The translations under genes were made by a program, and so were the position numbers. From a virus: DNA of 40,556 nt. This document shows positions 1-6,107 of the stretch, one piece after another (position 1 is the stretch's first letter; every line of letters starts with the position of its first letter). Where the stretch lies: positions 624-41,179 of IMG/VR virus record IMGVR_UViG_3300005096_000081. One strand, given 5' to 3'. A model generated the notes under the pieces. The model did no database searches and had not been told where the DNA came from. It saw only the letters and a list, made by a program, of their open reading frames with translations.

Positions 1-1
1 G

Positions 2-91
2 CATGTTGCGCGGCAGGTGGTTATCTTTTTGCAGACTGGGAAGTTTGATCAGGAGACGACGACGCCGTTGTTTGATGCGGAGTTAGCTTAG
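2..91 (+). CDS. 3' end of a host gene, product not recognised
   Basis: An open frame enters from the left edge and ends at TAG (89-91), giving 29 visible residues with a plausible mixed hydrophobic/acidic tail ending in DAELA. No start is visible and the fragment is too short to assign a family. It lies outside the prophage, so it is a host gene transcribed towards the insertion site; the prophage sits about 110 bases downstream of its stop. Confidence 0.45.
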   Translation, partial: HVARQVVIFLQTGKFDQETTTPLFDAELA

Positions 92-119
92 TTTTTTTCT
101 TTGTTCCCATATTTTCTCG

Positions 120-141
120 TTCCCACGCTCCCGCGTGGGAA
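120..141. repeat. Palindromic intergenic hairpin repeat (host)
   Basis: TTCCCACGC and GCGTGGGAA form a perfect 9-bp stem with a 4-base loop (TCCC). It resembles a dispersed 'CGTTCCCACGC...GCGTGGGAATGC' element that I recall from intergenic regions of many gammaproteobacterial genomes (from memory, not searched). No T-run follows, so it is not a typical terminator. Confidence 0.6.
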
Positions 142-194
142 TGCATGGCTTCTTAATTTGCTTGCCTGATTTTTACGACTTGTGCTTACTTTGG

Positions 195-200
195 CATTGC
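195..200 (+). repeat. Target-site duplication, left copy (CATTGC)
   Basis: CATTGC directly precedes the TG that starts the prophage, and the identical six bases follow the terminal CA at the right end. This is the signature of a Mu-type transposition event. Confidence 0.8.
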
Positions 201-243
201 TGAAACCCCCTGATATAACTAGGGCTGAGATAGTGTGATAACT
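201..243 (+). repeat. Left prophage end (attL) with two transposase-binding repeats
   Basis: The end starts TGAAACC and contains two similar motifs about 23 bases apart, ending ATATAACT (213-220) and GTGATAACT (235-243). The reverse complement of the right end has the same arrangement (GAAAACT, then GCGATAACT, 22 bases apart). Over the inner 16 bases (AGATAGTGTGATAACT on the left) 13 match the right end. By analogy with Mu these are MuA-type transposase binding sites. Confidence 0.8.
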
Positions 244-335
244 GGGATGACGCGGAACTTAATGGTACTTAATGGGACGGGTTATTGTAACAGTGTTGCT
301 AATAGTGTAAACGAGCGCGGCGAATTTTTATTTGA

Positions 336-716
336 TTATGCGTGTCTTCTTGATGGGTTGTTTTGCAGGTCTTCGTCCGGGAAGGCATCGATCTGTTTTT
401 CAGAAAGCTCGTGCGCTCTCATGTAACTTGTAATCTTATAAACCCACTGAACTGAAACATCGAACTCTTTGGCAAGTTGTTTGTGGTTGCTGCCATTAAA
501 CTTTGACCATAGTTCGCGATCACGGGCCGAGAGGGTTTCTTCGGCGCACTTTGGAATGTAGATCTGCTGGCCACGCCAGTCGTTCTGCATGACCTTTATC
601 ATTACACTGGCGGATTTCTCAGCGGTGTCTGAATCGAGGCCGATGTCTGACTGAAGCTTTTCCTGGCACTTATCTTTAAGATCGCTGAGAAGCTCTGGCG
701 CGCTTGTGAATGACAT
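336..716 (-). CDS. mor: Mor-family transcriptional activator
   Basis: The 126-residue product matches the Mor/C family of Mu-like phages. It has an N-terminal dimerisation region and a C-terminal helix-turn-helix (about residues 78-98, with the segment KQLAKEFDVSVQWVYKI). Mor proteins are made early and activate the middle or late promoter together with host RNA polymerase. Here the gene is the last of the leftward early operon, next to the left end, and its ATG touches the stop of gemA. Likely targets are the paired palindromes at 13186 and 23600 (inference). No clear terminator is visible between its stop and the phage end. Confidence 0.9.
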   Translation of the reverse strand: MSFTSAPELLSDLKDKCQEKLQSDIGLDSDTAEKSASVMIKVMQNDWRGQQIYIPKCAEETLSARDRELWSKFNGSNHKQLAKEFDVSVQWVYKITSYMRAHELSEKQIDAFPDEDLQNNPSRRHA

Positions 717-1174
717 TAGTATTTTACCTCTGTTCTGTCACACCATTTTTTTAGTTGTTCGATTACGATACCTGCAACACTGCCTGGCATGAACTGTGGT
801 GCTGTCCAGCCCAGTCGGCGCGCGTGGTGGCTGCGTGTGGTTTTTTGCAGCCACTTTCGTAGACCGGCTTCACTTTTGTCTTTAACAACGCCTGCGTCGG
901 AAAGGTTTGACCAGAGCGCATGGATCATGGCGATCTGGCTGGCGCTGGCGTTGCCAGGTTGTCGTTTAGTCTGTTTGCGCTTTGTGAAAACAACGCCGGA
1001 TTTTTCCATGTGTTTAATTACCTGGTGGCGGCCATGTTCGTCGAGATCGGCTGACGAGTGAACGCGGCCCTGTGTCCACAGCATGTCTTCGTAGGTCTGG
1101 CGGTCCATACCGAGCTGTTTTTTTCCGATGTGGATTTTTGCCAGTTCTTTGTTACGTCTATCTTCTGTGGTCAC
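716..1174 (-). CDS. gemA: GemA-like protein (DUF1018, Mu gp16)
   Basis: The 152-residue product has the family's features: an N-terminal 'RNKELAKIHIGKKQLGMD' segment, a basic middle (KRKQTKRQPG) and the C-terminal 'GLRKWLQKTTR' region. In Mu, GemA is an early protein reported to affect host gene expression and DNA supercoiling. The frame starts at GTG and overlaps the upstream gene by 17 bases. The direct pairing gemA-mor is conserved in Mu-like phages and supports both calls. Confidence 0.88.
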   Translation of the reverse strand: MTTEDRRNKELAKIHIGKKQLGMDRQTYEDMLWTQGRVHSSADLDEHGRHQVIKHMEKSGVVFTKRKQTKRQPGNASASQIAMIHALWSNLSDAGVVKDKSEAGLRKWLQKTTRSHHARRLGWTAPQFMPGSVAGIVIEQLKKWCDRTEVKY

Positions 1175-1421
1175 AATGCTTTCTCGCTGCTGTGGTTGCG
1201 CGTTTTATTGAGTAGTAAATAAAGTCATTACCAAGCTCTTCTAATTTTCTGCGAGCAATATTTACAGGCATGACTCTTATTATTTCACCAGGTGGTGGAA
1301 GCGCGGTTTTTTTGCGGCCTATAAAAACACCTTGAATAACTGGGCAGTGATATTTATGCACGAGATAAATTGTTTGGCCCTGTCGAATTGACTTTGTTGT
1401 CGGGTGCTTAGGCTTTGCCAT
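1158..1421 (-). CDS. Small early protein, unknown
   Basis: The 87-residue product is basic and starts at ATG with GAGG 9 bases upstream. It has a predicted beta-rich body (QTIYLVHKYHCPVIQGVFIG) and a C-terminal Arg/His-rich tail. I do not recognise a family. It overlaps both neighbours by a few codons, which indicates translational coupling within the early operon between the small gene at 1408 and gemA. Confidence 0.7.
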   Translation of the reverse strand: MAKPKHPTTKSIRQGQTIYLVHKYHCPVIQGVFIGRKKTALPPPGEIIRVMPVNIARRKLEELGNDFIYYSIKRATTAARKHCDHRR

Positions 1422-1611
1422 TGTTGATAACCTCGTTTAAATTTACCGGCTTACTGTCAAGTACTTCGATTACATCAACCCAGCGACCACTAAAGTGATC
1501 AGCTGTTTTATCGGCCTCTGAGCAGGCTGCTTTGTGATCTTCTGCATCGAATATTTGCATGGCGATCTGCTTGCCGTTGTGAATCAGTATTGCTAAAAAT
1601 GTTTTATTCAT
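1408..1611 (-). CDS. Small early protein, unknown
   Basis: The 67-residue product starts at the ATG at 1611 (MNKTFLAILIHNGKQ); a longer TTG start at 1629 is possible but less likely. It is acidic with one conserved-looking 'GRWVDVIEVLDS' segment. I recognise no family. It is the first gene after the distal edge of the cassette array and overlaps the next early gene, so it looks like backbone phage sequence. Confidence 0.65.
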   Translation of the reverse strand: MNKTFLAILIHNGKQIAMQIFDAEDHKAACSEADKTADHFSGRWVDVIEVLDSKPVNLNEVINNGKA

Positions 1612-1643
1612 TGCTTCCACATATTCCAATATTACGGACTTCC

Positions 1644-1662
1644 ATATAACACACTGTTATGT
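1644..1662 (-). other. Collapsed attC-like site (distal edge of the cassette array)
   Basis: On the minus strand an R''-like box (ACATAAC, rc 1656-1662) is followed after only five bases by an R'-like box (GTTATAT, rc 1644-1650). The stop codon of the 1657 gene lies inside the R'' box, exactly as for the five full attC sites. The intervening hairpin seen in the others is missing. The 19 bases form a short palindrome (ATAACA/TGTTAT), so chance cannot be excluded. Confidence 0.5.
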
Positions 1663-1983
1663 GTTTAAAAACACGTTGCAGTCATTTCTAAATTCATCAT
1701 CAACCTGTGAATCATCTTCAGGATGTGCTTCGCGATACCAGTCAAGTGCATTGAGAGCCTGTTCAAGCAATAATTTCAGTCCGTTATTGTTTACCATTGT
1801 TTTTGCTACCAGCGATTCAAGCTCGCCTTTCTTCTCTACCAGCTCAGCATTATGGTTGCACGAAGCATCAAAGCTATTTTCAAGTCCAGTAAAATGCTCA
1901 CGTAAAACCTTTATCATGTCGGCTTTAATAATAGGGTTTTCGGTTTTGCTAAGTACGTCCAGTGCCTTTTTTATCTTGTTCAT
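1657..1983 (-). CDS. Cassette-borne coiled-coil protein, unknown
   Basis: The 108-residue product starts at ATG 1983 (MNKIKKALDVLSK) with GGCGAG upstream. The frame stays open further upstream only because it reads through attC1. The protein is almost entirely helical and acidic, with heptad-like stretches (residues 35-85) and an acidic C-terminus (HPEDDSQVDDEF). It is the last cassette of the array: attC1 lies upstream and the collapsed site at 1644 contains its stop. No family is recognised. Confidence 0.65.
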   Translation of the reverse strand: MNKIKKALDVLSKTENPIIKADMIKVLREHFTGLENSFDASCNHNAELVEKKGELESLVAKTMVNNNGLKLLLEQALNALDWYREAHPEDDSQVDDEFRNDCNVFLNT

Positions 1984-2042
1984 TTGTTTTCTCGCCTGTA
2001 ATGGGTTCTGTCTTAAAAAATAAGGTATTAGCAAATATTCAC

Positions 2043-2108
2043 ACATAACAAAACGCTGCACCGGAGCTTCGCAAAAAGCGGCTCGCCCCGTGAGCTGCAT
2101 CGTTAGGC
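2043..2108 (-). other. attC1 integron recombination site
   Basis: On the minus strand it has R'' GCCTAAC (rc 2102-2108) and R' GTTATGT (rc 2043-2049). The L'' arm GCTCACGG pairs with L' CCGGTGCAGC leaving extrahelical bases, and there is a central hairpin (GAGC..CGC TTTTT GCG..GCTC). The stop TAA of the 2103 gene is inside R''. The arms are almost identical to attC2. Confidence 0.82.
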
Positions 2109-2642
2109 ATTGCTATCAACCCAGCCCGCAATATTTGTTTCAGCCCAATCTGGTACCGACCTGTCTCTTTCATAAAGAGATATATAACTTGGTGGTACGC
2201 CAATTTCTTCGGCCAGCGCACTTTGAGTTAAACCAAAGGCATCACGTAGCGACTTTAAATGATCGTGAGAATCAAACTTAGGATGCTTTGTTCTCATGTG
2301 TTGCAATAAATTCTGAAATGTCCGGCTACAACACGGGCACACGCCATTCTTTACGCGCTCTCTCATCTTTCCATAGCTTCTACCGAGCTGGTCGCGCTGC
2401 TGTTCTAATAATGCCGCCCGCCCGCTTTCTGCTTCTAGCATTCTTTGCTTCTGCTCAAGTTGTTTTTTTAGTTTTTGCGCTTCTGTTTTACCTGAGTAGT
2501 GCTGGCCGTGCCCGCGAGGACAGTAAAAGCTTTCATGGTCGTCAAGCCGTCTGCGCTGGTAATCTTTTGTCATGGCAAAAGGCATGCCGCAGTTACAGCA
2601 TTCTTCTGTTATAAATTCAATTTCATCTACATAATTGCTCAT
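2103..2642 (-). CDS. Cassette-borne zinc-finger / XRE helix-turn-helix protein
   Basis: The 179-residue product begins at ATG 2642 with a strong GGAGG seven bases upstream, just after the attC2 R' box. It has an N-terminal zinc-ribbon-like cluster (C15, C18, C41, H45), then a charged coiled coil (about 52-90). A C2H2-type finger follows (C102, C105, H115, H120), and the C-terminus is an XRE/Cro-type HTH (about 128-165, with GLTQSALAEEIGVPPSYIS). It is presumably a DNA-binding regulator. Its stop codon is in attC1. A cassette gene with both finger and HTH domains is unusual; its target is unknown. Confidence 0.78.
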   Translation of the reverse strand: MSNYVDEIEFITEECCNCGMPFAMTKDYQRRRLDDHESFYCPRGHGQHYSGKTEAQKLKKQLEQKQRMLEAESGRAALLEQQRDQLGRSYGKMRERVKNGVCPCCSRTFQNLLQHMRTKHPKFDSHDHLKSLRDAFGLTQSALAEEIGVPPSYISLYERDRSVPDWAETNIAGWVDSNA

Positions 2643-2659
2643 TTGTTACCTCCAAACAT

Positions 2660-2731
2660 GCCTAACAAAACGCTGCACCGGAATTTTGTTACGCTGCGCT
2701 TCACAAAATCCCGTGAGCTGCATCGTTATGC
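2660..2731 (-). other. attC2 integron recombination site
   Basis: On the minus strand it has R'' GCATAAC (rc 2725-2731) and R' GTTAGGC (rc 2660-2666), a good match to GTTRRRY. L''/L' arms pair as in attC1 with unpaired bases. The inner stem ATTTTGT/ACAAAAT encloses the reverse complement of TACGCTGCGCTTC, which is also present in attC3 and, apart from its first T, in the equivalent part of attC5. The stop codon of the ASCH gene lies in R''. Confidence 0.85.
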
Positions 2732-3001
2732 AGATAAAACCTGCCCTAATTTCAATATGTACACCGTTTCATTTTCGGGCGCACCCCATTCGACAATACC
2801 TAAACTTTTTGATATTCCTCTGAGTTCAACCATCATTACAGGCGCGTCTTTGCTGTACCCGTTTCTAAACTCAATAACATCATATTTCTTGCTCAGGCGC
2901 GTATGCCAATACTGTTTTAGTTCGCGGTATTCCTCTCGTTTTTCACCAGAGGCAATCATATCGAACCATTTTTTCTTTAAAGTTAAGTGTAAAATCTTCA
3001 T
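2726..3001 (-). CDS. Cassette-borne ASCH-domain protein
   Basis: The 91-residue product spans one ASCH domain. Its start MKILHLTLKKKWFDMI, the segment GEKREEYRELKQYW and the later 'EFRNGYSKDAP..VELRGI' are characteristic. ASCH proteins are PUA-like and bind or act on RNA; some are nucleases or amidohydrolases, so the specific activity here is open. The ATG overlaps the attC3 R' box (GTTATGA) and the TAA lies in the attC2 R'' box, the compact packing typical of integron cassettes. A longer frame runs to 3175 but only by reading through attC3. No separate ribosome binding site is seen. Confidence 0.8.
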   Translation of the reverse strand: MKILHLTLKKKWFDMIASGEKREEYRELKQYWHTRLSKKYDVIEFRNGYSKDAPVMMVELRGISKSLGIVEWGAPENETVYILKLGQVLSA

Positions 3002-3069
3002 AACAAGTCGCTCGTTCGGAACCTCATTACGCTGCGCTTCATTCGTTCCGCACAGCTCTTGCGTTATAA
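2998..3069 (-). other. attC3 integron recombination site
   Basis: On the minus strand it has R'' TTATAAC (rc 3063-3069) and R' GTTATGA (rc 2998-3004). Arms GCTGTGCGGAAC and GTTCCGAACGAGC pair with one extrahelical base. The centre carries the shared TACGCTGCGCTTC block (plus-strand orientation, 3028-3040). Confidence 0.8.
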
Positions 3070-3071
3070 AC

Positions 3072-3224
3072 CTAGTGCTTATGCTCTGGAAATTCTCCAT
3101 AAAATGAATCTTCGGGTGATTTTCCAGCGTCATAGTCTTCACGCCATGCGTCAACATCAGCAACACTTTCACCATGTTTATTTGCTAGGTCAATTAAAAT
3201 GTCATACCAGTTTTCAAAATCCAT
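3072..3224 (-). CDS. Cassette-borne 50-residue acidic protein, unknown
   Basis: This small ORF is bracketed by attC4 (upstream) and attC3 (downstream). It starts at ATG 3224, preceded by AGAGGA seven bases away, and stops at TAG 3072-3074, next to attC3. The product (starting MDFENWYDILIDLANK, ending GEFPEHKH) is acidic and probably helical. It matches no family I know. Its position and good ribosome binding site make it a credible single-gene cassette. Confidence 0.65.
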   Translation of the reverse strand: MDFENWYDILIDLANKHGESVADVDAWREDYDAGKSPEDSFYGEFPEHKH

Positions 3225-3260
3225 AATTCAATCCTCTAAAGTTAATGTTCTAATATCGGT

Positions 3261-3345
3261 TTATAACAAATCATCCAAGCCGACCCTTCGGGTCGCCGTG
3301 CCTGCTCATACAGTGTGCCTGGGCGGCTTAATTCAGGCGTTAGGC
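3261..3345 (-). other. attC4 integron recombination site
   Basis: On the minus strand it has R'' GCCTAAC (rc 3339-3345) and R' GTTATAA (rc 3261-3267). Arms AAGCCGCCC and GGGTCGGCTT pair with one extrahelical base. It is the longest of the set (85 bases), and its variable part differs from those of attC2, attC3 and attC5. The stop of the 3340 gene lies in R''. Confidence 0.8.
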
Positions 3346-3579
3346 TACCCTGTAGCCAAAGTGTTCTTGCGCACAATCTCTGCAATAATAAATTCCACAA
3401 TAAAGGCATCGATGCGCGTAAAGAACTTTTACCTTCTTATTGCACCCGCATTTCACCGTGACCTTATCGGCGGTTATTCCCCAGCCAACCTGTTCTTCAA
3501 TCATCGATAATTGCCAGCCCATAAATTTAAGTTTCTGCTGGCGCTGTTCGGGCGTAGCGGTACTTTCGTAAACGGGCAA
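3340..3579 (-). CDS. Cassette-borne small zinc-finger protein
   Basis: The proposed start is TTG 3579, the base after the attC5 R' box, giving 79 residues; an internal ATG at 3522 is the alternative. The frame is open to a GTG at 3633, but that part would be translated attC5. The C-terminal half carries a Cys/His cluster (CGCN, then HRCLYCGIYYCRDCAQEH), likely one or two zinc sites. Its role is unknown; nucleic-acid or protein binding is plausible. Its TAA is in the attC4 R'' box. Confidence 0.6.
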   Translation of the reverse strand: MPVYESTATPEQRQQKLKFMGWQLSMIEEQVGWGITADKVTVKCGCNKKVKVLYAHRCLYCGIYYCRDCAQEHFGYRVA

Positions 3580-3654
3580 GCCTAACAATCCGGTTAACGT
3601 TGACTCCTCACTACGCTGCGCTTCGTTCGTCACAAGTTACCTCCGGCGTTACCC
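3580..3654 (-). other. attC5 integron recombination site
   Basis: On the minus strand it has R'' GGGTAAC (rc 3648-3654) and R' GTTAGGC (rc 3580-3586). Arms CCGGAGGTAAC..TGAC and GTCAACGTTAACCGG pair imperfectly. The centre has ACGCTGCGCTTC (3613-3624), shared with attC2 and attC3. The stop codon of the 3649 gene is inside R''. Confidence 0.78.
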
Positions 3655-3909
3655 TTCAAACAGATCGCCCTGGTTTTTATCAACCAGGCGATTTTCTATT
3701 ATCGGTTTCATCTGGCACGCTCCGTTTTCATCTACCAGGCAATTCATGACTTCGCTCGCCAGGGTTTCTTCGCTATTGCTATCGAGCTGTTTGTAGTTGT
3801 AGGTCATCTGCACACGCAGAATCGGGCAGCAGGCATCATTGGCTACCGGGCATTTTGCGCACTGCTCATCTAATACCATACCTTCGCTGCCGTTAGAAAA
3901 ATAAGCCAT
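3649..3909 (-). CDS. Cys-rich small protein, first gene of the cassette array
   Basis: The 86-residue product has an N-terminal cysteine cluster (CAKCPVANDACCP) and a further Cys pair (residues about 57-65), suggesting metal binding, and an acidic C-terminus. It starts at ATG 3909, eight bases after the stop of the upstream gene, with AGG upstream. Its TAA sits in attC5, so it behaves as the first cassette. An R'-like box (GTTGACT, rc 3911-3917) between it and the upstream gene could mark insertion at a secondary integrase site. Alternatively it is a backbone gene with an attC acquired at its end. Function unknown. Confidence 0.65.
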   Translation of the reverse strand: MAYFSNGSEGMVLDEQCAKCPVANDACCPILRVQMTYNYKQLDSNSEETLASEVMNCLVDENGACQMKPIIENRLVDKNQGDLFEG

Positions 3910-3917
3910 GAGTCAAC

Positions 3918-4430
3918 CTATATCGCTCTGCCAACATAATATTCTGGCAGGCCGCGCACCTCTTCTGTTTTGCTTGAGGTGCAGCCTGGGCAGATATGGT
4001 TTCCCTTGCCGCTGTGTACAAAGTCATTTCGACAACGAAGGCATTTATGCGTGTCGCTTCCAGAGGGTGTTTTTCCGGTGAGCTTTGCCTGCCAGTTAAC
4101 GCTGTTTATATTAAAGGCCCTGATGTCGTGGCGATTACAAAAGCTGCGAACAGATTCTACTGACCGGTTGAGGTGCTGCGCAATTTCAGGTAGTTTTTTT
4201 CTGTCTTTCATCATATTGATCAAGGTTACCTTGTCGTCATCTGGCCACTTTTCGTGACCTTTTACCGGCGTGGCTTTTAGCTTTGATGCACGCTGCCGGA
4301 CGGTTGATTCTCTGCGCTTCAGTATGATGCCTATGGCGCTGTAATCTTTTCCGTCAGCAAGCATTTCACGCAGCTTGTCGTCTTCTGATTCGCACCAGTG
4401 GTGGCCGCTTCTGTCAACTATTGAGATCAT
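3918..4430 (-). CDS. SANT/Myb-like and zinc-finger DNA-binding protein
   Basis: The 170-residue product has two successive Trp-containing helical repeats that resemble SANT/Myb or HTH modules (about residues 10-52 and 60-100: 'WCESEDDKLREMLADGKDY', 'WPDDDKVTLINMMKD'). A C-terminal C4 zinc finger follows (HKCLRC..HICPGC, about 127-150). It is a likely DNA-binding early protein, with its start at ATG 4430. It is the last backbone gene before the cassette array. Regulatory targets are not evident. Confidence 0.72.
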   Translation of the reverse strand: MISIVDRSGHHWCESEDDKLREMLADGKDYSAIGIILKRRESTVRQRASKLKATPVKGHEKWPDDDKVTLINMMKDRKKLPEIAQHLNRSVESVRSFCNRHDIRAFNINSVNWQAKLTGKTPSGSDTHKCLRCRNDFVHSGKGNHICPGCTSSKTEEVRGLPEYYVGRAI

Positions 4431-4442
4431 TTTTAACCTCCT

Positions 4443-5066
4443 TTATAGCGCTGCTATATCTAATGGAATTGGTGTGTACTGTTCGCTGTCTTCAATGCGC
4501 TCATAAAAGCGAACGTATGATTTTGTGCTGGCCACCTGCATCGAATCACTAATGGCGCGCATGGCGTTTTTCCACTTTTTGTCCTTGATGTTGTGGCGTT
4601 TCAGGCCAAGGATTCGACTGACTGACAGGTTGCCCTGCTGGTCGGTTTTGAAGGCGTCCTGGACAAGTACTTTGATCTCCATGCGCGATCCTTTTGACCA
4701 CTCATTTATGCACTCGTCGACCAGGGCTTTGGCTGCCTGCAGGCGTTCGTCGAAGTAAATTAATTCTGAAAAACTGCGAACAACTTTGAATCGGCCATCG
4801 AAGCTGTAGATTGTGACGTTGCCTTTTTTTCCACCAATTTTTGCGCCATATGTTTTGGCTGAATCATCGACGAAATCCTGAATAAGTTTCATGGCATCAC
4901 GTTTGAATTCTGCCATCGGCTGCTGCACCTTATGCGCCTCTTTTATTAGCGATTTAACCAGCTTGTCGCAAATTAAATCGCGCTCTGAAACCATGTTTTT
5001 AGGCACCAGCGTGCCATCACCTTTTTGCATGTAGCCGCGTGGAATTTCTGTTTTATCGTTTGTCAT
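4443..5066 (-). CDS. DUF3164 family early protein
   Basis: The 207-residue product has the family features: N-terminal 'GYMQKGDGTLVPKNMV', a central helical region, then 'KVVRSFSELIYFDERLQAAKALVDECI'. DUF3164 proteins are conserved in early operons of Mu-like phages, and some have been misnamed as sulfate transporters; the molecular function is unknown. It starts at ATG 5066 with GAGACG upstream. Its position between the transposition genes and gemA fits the Mu-like order. Confidence 0.85.
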   Translation of the reverse strand: MTNDKTEIPRGYMQKGDGTLVPKNMVSERDLICDKLVKSLIKEAHKVQQPMAEFKRDAMKLIQDFVDDSAKTYGAKIGGKKGNVTIYSFDGRFKVVRSFSELIYFDERLQAAKALVDECINEWSKGSRMEIKVLVQDAFKTDQQGNLSVSRILGLKRHNIKDKKWKNAMRAISDSMQVASTKSYVRFYERIEDSEQYTPIPLDIAAL

Positions 5067-5123
5067 GATCGTCTCTTTTTAAGTTGTTTCCGGGGCTGAA
5101 AAAATCAGCACCCGGAGACCAGG

Positions 5124-5426
5124 TTAAATGTAATTTTCAAGAAGTTTTTCGGTTGATTTATTTGTCTCGACAGCCGTGCATGGCATGCCTTCAACCAGAC
5201 TGCCACCACCACGGATCATGTAGTGCGATGGCAGGCCGAGTAACTCACACTGGCCATGCTTAACCGGCACGCCGAGGCGGCATTTTGTGGCGACTATTTG
5301 TGCTGGTGACTTACAGAAGGTGTCCCAGGCGGCACAGGTTCTAAAGCATGTTGTTTCCTTTGGCTGCGCTGTGGCTGCGGTTGATGAAGCGGCCATTAAA
5401 ATGATAGCGATTATTGATTTTTTCAT
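5124..5426 (-). CDS. Secreted Cys-rich small protein
   Basis: The 100-residue product has a clear signal peptide (MKKSIIAIILMAASSTAATA, cleavage likely after ATA at 20). The mature part has seven cysteines (CFRTC, FC, KC, QC, PC), suggesting disulphides in the periplasm. It starts at ATG 5426 with GGAGA upstream. An exported protein in a Mu-like early operon could act on the host envelope, for example in superinfection exclusion, but that is only inference. No family recognised. Confidence 0.7.
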   Translation of the reverse strand: MKKSIIAIILMAASSTAATAQPKETTCFRTCAAWDTFCKSPAQIVATKCRLGVPVKHGQCELLGLPSHYMIRGGGSLVEGMPCTAVETNKSTEKLLENYI

Positions 5427-5453
5427 AATGTTTTCTCCGGTTGTTGGCGGTGG

Positions 5454-5735
5454 TTAATCTGCCTGTCTTCTTAAAGAAGCAGGCAGGTTTTCTTCGTTGC
5501 AAATTGATAAATCGTATGGCGGAATAGCTTCTGTTTTATTGTTAAACCAGCGGCGGATTGCATAGCTTTTAGCGACAGCGATGATGGCGAACCACAGGCC
5601 GATGATCAGGTTTGATGCCAGGGAAACGCTGATGTCGAAAATCGGGAAAATTAATAGCTGGCCGATGACCGCAACCATGTAGCCGACAACAACCTGGCTG
5701 AGGCTTTCAATAAAACTATTTTTTCGTGACTGCAT
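5454..5735 (-). CDS. DUF7220 family membrane protein
   Basis: The 93-residue product has two predicted membrane helices (about 12-32 and 38-57) followed by 'KSYAIRRWF', matching the DUF7220 pattern I recall for small phage membrane proteins. It starts at ATG 5735 with GGAGC six bases upstream. A soluble polar tail of about 35 residues follows the conserved part. Function unknown. Confidence 0.75.
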   Translation of the reverse strand: MQSRKNSFIESLSQVVVGYMVAVIGQLLIFPIFDISVSLASNLIIGLWFAIIAVAKSYAIRRWFNNKTEAIPPYDLSICNEENLPASLRRQAD

Positions 5736-5744
5736 TGTTTGCTC

Positions 5745-6101
5745 CTATGTTGGCAGGCGAAGCTGGCCGCGAAGGTCTGGCACGGCGACACGCTTCATGG
5801 CTGAAACCTGTGTGAGCGAGCACATAGCGCGGTCGTGCAGAAACTCGCAGGTTTCGTTCAGCTCGGCTTCGTTGGCGGCGATGAAATAGCCGTGTTTTGG
5901 TGTGGCACAGATGTGGTGGCCCTGGGCGCGCAGGCATGCAACAACTTTACGAACACGGCGTTTGTAGTGTTCGTTATGTAACAGCCTGCCGCTGAGTTTT
6001 TCTGCCAGCTTGTTGGCCGGAATGCCGTTGTCGGCACCGATATGGTTCTGCATTACAGTTAGTAAATCGTCAGGGGTAAACAGCGTATTTGCGCTCATCA
6101 T
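5745..6101 (-). CDS. Winged-helix-like early protein
   Basis: The 118-residue product has a predicted winged-helix N-terminal domain (about 10-80) including 'KRRVRKVVACLRAQGHHICATPKHGYFIA', in which the wing-like GYFIA segment is typical. An AAGGTG ribosome binding site precedes ATG 6101. Such proteins recur in Mu-like early operons. It may bind DNA; no role is known to me. Confidence 0.72.
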   Translation of the reverse strand: MMSANTLFTPDDLLTVMQNHIGADNGIPANKLAEKLSGRLLHNEHYKRRVRKVVACLRAQGHHICATPKHGYFIAANEAELNETCEFLHDRAMCSLTQVSAMKRVAVPDLRGQLRLPT

Positions 6102-6107
6102 TTCACC

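Larger units (their letters stand above)
1644..3917 (-). mobile_element. Integron gene-cassette array (CALIN-like) inside the phage early operon
   Basis: Five attC sites (2043-2108, 2660-2731, 2998-3069, 3261-3345, 3580-3654) separate ORFs that all read leftward. Each attC follows an ORF whose stop codon is in the R'' box, and each next ORF begins within a few bases to a few tens of bases of the R' box. The proximal edge has an R'-like box (rc 3911-3917, GTTGACT) just before the first cassette ORF; the distal edge is the collapsed site at 1644. There is no integrase gene or attI in the window, so the array fits a cluster of attC sites lacking an integrase. The early promoter probably drives it. 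Confidence 0.8.

Noticed and set aside
2499-3107. A 202-residue plus-strand ORF.
   Set aside because: It runs antisense through two cassette genes and two attC sites and has no ribosome binding site; composition is unlike a real protein.
2726-3175. ASCH gene extended to 149 residues.
   Set aside because: The extra N-terminus translates attC3 and part of the neighbouring 50-residue gene in another frame; ATG 3001 fits the domain start.
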